Below are positions 59,885-64,000 of a stretch of DNA of 64,000 nucleotides, one piece after another. The first letter of the stretch is position 1. Every line of letters begins with the position of its first letter. The stretch spans positions 1,860,001-1,924,000 of the forward strand of contig NC_013174.1 in the NCBI RefSeq assembly GCF_000024065.1. The letters run 5' to 3'. The DNA comes from Jonesia denitrificans DSM 20603 (GTDB taxonomy: Bacteria; Actinomycetota; Actinomycetes; Actinomycetales; Cellulomonadaceae). Under the pieces are notes generated by a model. The model did no database searches. It was not told the origin of the DNA and saw only the letters and a list, made by a program, of their open reading frames with translations. The translations under genes and the position numbers were made by a program.

Positions 59885-62139
59885 TTTTCTGTTGTGTGAT
59901 GGCGGATCGATGTGCCCCCGATGGCCAGTGACCAGGGGCCGGTTCCTTCGTCGCGGCGGGCGTGAAGTGTGTCGCCGTCACGCCACACGGTAAATCGGGC
60001 CGCTTGTGTGGTGGCACTGGATGCGGGGATGGTGACGGTGGTGTTGTGCCCGTCGGGGAACGCGTAGGCGTGCAATGTGACGTCGTGCGCCCACGGGTAG
60101 TCTGGGCGCGTGGTGGTGGCGCCTCTCGGGATGACACTTCCTGGACGCGCCAGGATGGGCATGTCGTCAAATCCCATGTCCTTGCGGTACCAGCGTGGAC
60201 CAGTGTAAGTGTCTCCGGTAAGCAGGGACGTCCAGGTGCCTTCAGGGACGTAGAACTCGGCGGTGTGTTCGTCAAACACGGGGGCAACCAGGAGGGCGTC
60301 ACCGAGCATGTACTGGGTGCCGATCGTGCGTGCGGTTCGGTCGGCTGGAAATTCGAGGAGCATGGGACGCATGACGGGGATCCCATGTGTTGCAGCTTCC
60401 TCACCTAGTCGTCCAAGGTAGGGCATCAGTGACATTTTCAAGGTGGAGAAGAGGCGGGTCACAGCCACGGATTCGTCATCAAAGGCCCACGGGACACGGT
60501 AGGAGTCAGAGCCGTGGAACCGTGAGTGGGAGGACATGAACCCAAAGGCCACCCAACGTTTGAACACGGCTGGGTCGGGGGTGCCTTCAAACCCACCGAT
60601 GTCGTGGCTCCAGTACCCAAACCCGCTCAGTGACAGGGAGAGCCCACCACGCAAGGATTCAGCCATGGCCACAAACGTCGATTCGCAGTCCCCACCCCAG
60701 TGGACAGGGTATTGCTGGCCGCCGGCGGTGGCTGAGCGGGCAAAGACAACGGCCTCGCCGGTGCCGCGTTCCCGTTCGAGCAGGTCAAAGACCGCTTTAT
60801 TGAACAGCAGCGTGTAGTAGTTGTGCATGCGTTGCGGGTCTGAACCATCGTGCCACACCACGTTGGTGGGGATACGTTCGCCAAAGTCAGTTTTGAACGC
60901 GTCCACCCCCATATCCAGGAGCTGTTTGAGGTGGGAAACATACCAGGCGGTGGCGTCGGGGTTGGTGAAGTCAACCAGGGCCATCCCTGCCTGCCACATG
61001 TCCCATTGCCACACTGATCCGTCAGGTTCGGTGACAAGATATCCCTTGGCCATTCCCTCGTCGAACAAGTGCGACCGTTGCGCAATGTAGGGGTTGATCC
61101 ACACGCAAATGTGGAGGTCTTTGGCTTTGATCCGGTTGAGCATCCCTTGAGGATCTGGAAACGTGTCTGGGTGCCAAACAAAGTCGGTCCAGTGGAAGCC
61201 GCGCATCCAAAAGCAGTCAAAATGGAACACAGAGAGCGGCAGTTCACGGTCGATCATGCCGTCAATGAATGACATCACTGTTGCTTCGTCATAGTTAGTT
61301 GTGAATGAGGTGGACAGCCACGTTCCGTAGGACCATGCAGGCACTGCGGCAGGGCGGCCAGTCAGCGCCGTATAGGTGGACAGGATGTCTTTAGGCGTTT
61401 CGCCATAGATGACGAAGTAGCGAAGTCTTGATCCGGGCACCGAAATTTGGGTGCGGGACACGACTTCAGACCCAATTTCCAGTGACACATGGTCGGGGGT
61501 GTCAATGAACACCCCGTATCCTGCGTCGGACAGGTAGAACGGTACGTTTTTGTAGGCCTGTTCGGAGGCTGTTCCGCCGTCTTCGTTCCACACATCAACG
61601 ACCTGGCCGTTTTTCACAAACGCCCCGAATCGCTCCCCTAACCCAAAAATGTTTTCGGAGACACCCATCGTGAGCTGCTCATACACGTAGCGGTCCCCAC
61701 TGGTGTGGGACACAACACCCACGGACCGGTCCATTGATGAGGTGAGGTGGCGCCCTTGCCCGGAAAAATCAACATGCCACGGGCCATCAGTGGACACCGT
61801 TGCGGTCAGGCGTCCTGAGGTGATCGTCGCTGGCACACCTGAGTGCGGGTCCGCGACCGTGATGGTCGCGGCCCCTTCCTGCGCAGCAAGAGCAAAATGA
61901 GGACCTGGATCGATGCGCCCCTTGTGGTGCACGATCTCAACCCCAATCACATCGGGAATGGGGGCGGTGAACGTGGTTGTGATCAGCGGGCGGTTGAGGG
62001 TGTCCCCTCGCGTCTCGATGGGCGCGGTGGGTGCGTACACCACCAACGCTCCGTCCCGTTCTTCCACGGTATCAATGTCCTTAGGGCGGAGGACCGTGTA
62101 CCCGTCGCGGGTCAGCCAGTAGCCGTGTGAAAATTTCAT
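59857..62139 (-). CDS. GH31 alpha-xylosidase (YicI-like)
   Basis: A 760-residue family 31 glycosidase. The N-terminus MKFSHGYWLTRDGYTVLRP and YEQLTMGVSENIFGLGERFGAFVKNGQ are typical of YicI-type alpha-xylosidases. The nucleophile Asp is in DAFKTDFGERIP, and FHFDCFWMRGFHWTDFVW and SHDIGGFEGTPDP are family blocks. It would remove alpha-1,6-xylose from xyloglucan oligosaccharides. It is 12 bp downstream of the GH42 gene. Confidence 0.93.
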   Translation of the reverse strand: MKFSHGYWLTRDGYTVLRPKDIDTVEERDGALVVYAPTAPIETRGDTLNRPLITTTFTAPIPDVIGVEIVHHKGRIDPGPHFALAAQEGAATITVADPHSGVPATITSGRLTATVSTDGPWHVDFSGQGRHLTSSMDRSVGVVSHTSGDRYVYEQLTMGVSENIFGLGERFGAFVKNGQVVDVWNEDGGTASEQAYKNVPFYLSDAGYGVFIDTPDHVSLEIGSEVVSRTQISVPGSRLRYFVIYGETPKDILSTYTALTGRPAAVPAWSYGTWLSTSFTTNYDEATVMSFIDGMIDRELPLSVFHFDCFWMRGFHWTDFVWHPDTFPDPQGMLNRIKAKDLHICVWINPYIAQRSHLFDEGMAKGYLVTEPDGSVWQWDMWQAGMALVDFTNPDATAWYVSHLKQLLDMGVDAFKTDFGERIPTNVVWHDGSDPQRMHNYYTLLFNKAVFDLLERERGTGEAVVFARSATAGGQQYPVHWGGDCESTFVAMAESLRGGLSLSLSGFGYWSHDIGGFEGTPDPAVFKRWVAFGFMSSHSRFHGSDSYRVPWAFDDESVAVTRLFSTLKMSLMPYLGRLGEEAATHGIPVMRPMLLEFPADRTARTIGTQYMLGDALLVAPVFDEHTAEFYVPEGTWTSLLTGDTYTGPRWYRKDMGFDDMPILARPGSVIPRGATTTRPDYPWAHDVTLHAYAFPDGHNTTVTIPASSATTQAARFTVWRDGDTLHARRDEGTGPWSLAIGGTSIRHHTTEKTASVTLAG

Positions 62140-62151
62140 GAGTTGGTCTCC

Positions 62152-64000
62152 TTAGATTCTGTCAAGGGCGTTGGCCGCAACGAGAAACACGGCATCGTAG
62201 GCGGGCACGTGGACGGTATTGGACCCGTCATAGCTGGTCATCGTCAAGGCGTCGTGCCACTGCCCCACCCAGGGGTGACGTCGGTTGTGCCCGGCCAGAC
62301 TTGCCAGCGCGACTGTGTGTGCGGTGTCCGTGTGGTTCACGATGAGAGTGTGCAGTGCACCGGATATCACCTCAACGCCGTCTGGCAGGTCACGCCCAGG
62401 CATGAGGTCAGGTGGCAGAATCCTGGTGAACAGTGCTTTCAGCGCTGGGCTGTCAAGATCTGCGGCAAGGGTCCACACATCGGTTGCTGGGTTGTGGACC
62501 ACCGCAGGGGCGTTCGCCAACCCGTGGGGCGCATCGGCAGGAAAGGATGCCACAGCCGTGGCTGTGGCACTGGCCAGGGTGATGTGATCGGCGTACCTGG
62601 GCACCGGCAGGCTGTCCACACCGAGGGTGAACTGCGTGGCGTGCCCAAGGGGCACCCATTGTTGTCCGTGAGTTCCGGTGAGGTCCGCCAGCGGTACCGG
62701 GAAGTACCCCGCATGGATGTGCCCGTCTCCATGAGCGATGCCCGAAAATGGTCCAAGAATCAAGGTGTGGCCCGCTTCGCTCACAGCACGCAACGCCTCC
62801 ACATCACTGTCGTTGGCTTGGTAAAGGTTGGGCACTGCAACGACGTCATACTGGGTGAGATGCGGTCCGGGCGGCACAATGTCAACGGTGACCCCCAGGT
62901 CGTGCAGTGCGGTAAACCAGCGACGGAGAACCGCATAGGCATCTAACTGGTGCGTGGGGAGCGCCGGTTCACGGGTGGCCCACCAGTTCTCCCAGGTGAA
63001 AACGAGAGCTACCCGAACATGCGGTAACAGGTTGTCATCGTGGGGGAGCACCGTGGACAGGTGTTCTAGTTCACGACCCAGTGCGCACACCGACTCAAAG
63101 TGAGGGGTGTTGGGCCCTTGATGCGGCAACATCGCAGAGTGGAATCGTTCTGACCCAACCGCCGATGCGCGCCACTGAAAGTAGCAGATCCCACGCGCAC
63201 CCCGAGCGACCGCTGTGAGCGCCTCGCGGCGGGTTTGGTGGACGGGTTTGGGGACGTTGTGGGGACGCCAGTTCACTGCAGAGACGGCTTGTTCCATGAG
63301 CATCCATGGTTTGCCGTTGGCCAGGGATCGCATGAGGGTGTGGGCGAGAGCGGTGTCGTGGTAGGAACGCTCGTTGGTGGGGTCGGGGTAGATGTCATCA
63401 CTGATGATGTCGAGGTCATTGACCCAGGTGGGGTAATTAACCAGGGGGAAGAAACCCATGAAGTTTGTGGTGATGACGGCGTGTGGGTCAGCGGCTCGAA
63501 TGATGTCGCGTTGTTCGCGCAGGCAGTCGCGCATGAGGTCGGAACTGAACCGTTGGTAGTCAAGATTGAGTCCGGGGTTGATGAGGTAGGGGGCGCTCCG
63601 GGGAGGGATGACTTCGTCGAAGGAACCGTAGCGTTGGGACCAAAAGGAGGTTCCCCACGCGTCGTTGAGCGCGTCGATGCTGTGGTAGCGCTCAAGGAGC
63701 CAGTTGCGAAAACGGGTGGCGGCTTCATCGGAGTAGCACAGTTGCCCGTATTCATTCCCGATGTGCCACATCACCACAGCCGGGTGGTGGACGTACCGGG
63801 TAACCAGCTGGGTGACGATGCGCGCACAGTAGTCACGGTAGGTGGCTGATGCGGGGGAAAAGTGGTTGCGCGACCCCCAGTGCATGGTGTGGCCGTCACG
63901 GTCTCGGGCAAGCGTGTCCGGGTGGAGGTGCCCCATCCATGGGGGCGGGGATGCGGTGGGGGTTGCGAGGTCAACGGCGATCCCCGCGTCGTGGAGGGCG
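62152..64000 (-). CDS. GH42 beta-galactosidase, 3' part (runs off the window)
   Basis: A family 42 beta-galactosidase, with at least 616 residues inside the window; the frame remains open to base 64000. Acid/base Glu is in VVMWHIGNEYGQL and nucleophile Glu in PWMLMEQAVSAVNW. GKPW, RGARGICYFQWRAS and the trimerisation domain (VRVALVFTWENWW) follow. It would remove beta-galactose side groups and is probably co-transcribed with the alpha-xylosidase. Confidence 0.93.
   Translation of the reverse strand, partial: ALHDAGIAVDLATPTASPPPWMGHLHPDTLARDRDGHTMHWGSRNHFSPASATYRDYCARIVTQLVTRYVHHPAVVMWHIGNEYGQLCYSDEAATRFRNWLLERYHSIDALNDAWGTSFWSQRYGSFDEVIPPRSAPYLINPGLNLDYQRFSSDLMRDCLREQRDIIRAADPHAVITTNFMGFFPLVNYPTWVNDLDIISDDIYPDPTNERSYHDTALAHTLMRSLANGKPWMLMEQAVSAVNWRPHNVPKPVHQTRREALTAVARGARGICYFQWRASAVGSERFHSAMLPHQGPNTPHFESVCALGRELEHLSTVLPHDDNLLPHVRVALVFTWENWWATREPALPTHQLDAYAVLRRWFTALHDLGVTVDIVPPGPHLTQYDVVAVPNLYQANDSDVEALRAVSEAGHTLILGPFSGIAHGDGHIHAGYFPVPLADLTGTHGQQWVPLGHATQFTLGVDSLPVPRYADHITLASATATAVASFPADAPHGLANAPAVVHNPATDVWTLAADLDSPALKALFTRILPPDLMPGRDLPDGVEVISGALHTLIVNHTDTAHTVALASLAGHNRRHPWVGQWHDALTMTSYDGSNTVHVPAYDAVFLVAANALDRI

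Overview
The window is moderately high-GC actinobacterial DNA. The gene order etfB-etfA / nifS-like cysteine desulfurase / mnmA / MetE-like / ligA, the GlgE alpha-glucan genes, a DivIVA-type coiled-coil protein and frequent GTG/TTG starts all fit Actinomycetota. The abundance of plant-polysaccharide genes suggests a Micrococcales relative of Jonesia or Cellulomonas; the genus is an inference. No rRNA or tRNA gene, CRISPR array or intact transposase was recognised.

Layout. (1) 1-12.2 kb, mostly on the minus strand: ETF beta and alpha, cysteine desulfurase, mnmA, a MetE-like protein, an MFS exporter and the 5' part of ligA. A prolyl oligopeptidase/NUDIX pair and an acyl-CoA dehydrogenase are interspersed on the plus strand. 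(2) 12.3-20.7 kb, plus strand: an alpha-glucan cluster glgX-glgE-treS-glgB with no maltokinase gene, closed by a 23-bp perfect terminator hairpin. (3) 20.8-31.4 kb: an envelope-type operon (membrane protein, lipoprotein, thioredoxin-like TPR protein), a large DivIVA-domain coiled-coil protein with a clean 11-residue repeat, a small partner ORF, an alpha/beta hydrolase, a zinc-binding small protein, an FKBP lipoprotein, a phosphoribosyltransferase and methionine aminopeptidase.

(4) 31.4-43.4 kb: a composite, partly decayed genomic island. Both ends carry a near-identical ~170-bp sequence made of the last codons of nrdF plus its downstream hairpins. A second 67-bp repeat at the left end recurs internally at 36.4 kb and divides the island into two modules. 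Module A holds a VIT1-type transporter, a small membrane protein, a TetR regulator with an ABC exporter, and a membrane protein. Module B holds an apparently intact 1011-residue PHP + SMC-like ATPase (TrlF-like, candidate defence gene), a broken MobF/TraA relaxase-helicase (one nonsense codon, one frameshift), and the start of a dead BREX phage-defence operon: brxA with an internal TGA, and brxB cut after about 56 codons and joined to the relaxase remnant.

(5) 43.4-47.4 kb: class Ib ribonucleotide reductase nrdH-nrdE-nrdF without nrdI, preceded by two NrdR boxes 31 bp apart, then a DnaA-box palindrome and a terminator. (6) 47.4-64 kb: a hemicellulose-oligosaccharide locus with GH1 beta-glucosidase, an HTH-less LacI-type sensor, GH2 beta-mannosidase, an ABC sugar importer (binding protein and two permeases), a ROK regulator, a CE7 esterase, an AGE-family sugar epimerase/isomerase, a GH31 alpha-xylosidase and a GH42 beta-galactosidase that runs off the window. 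Together these would import and dismantle substituted mannan and/or xyloglucan oligosaccharides inside the cell.
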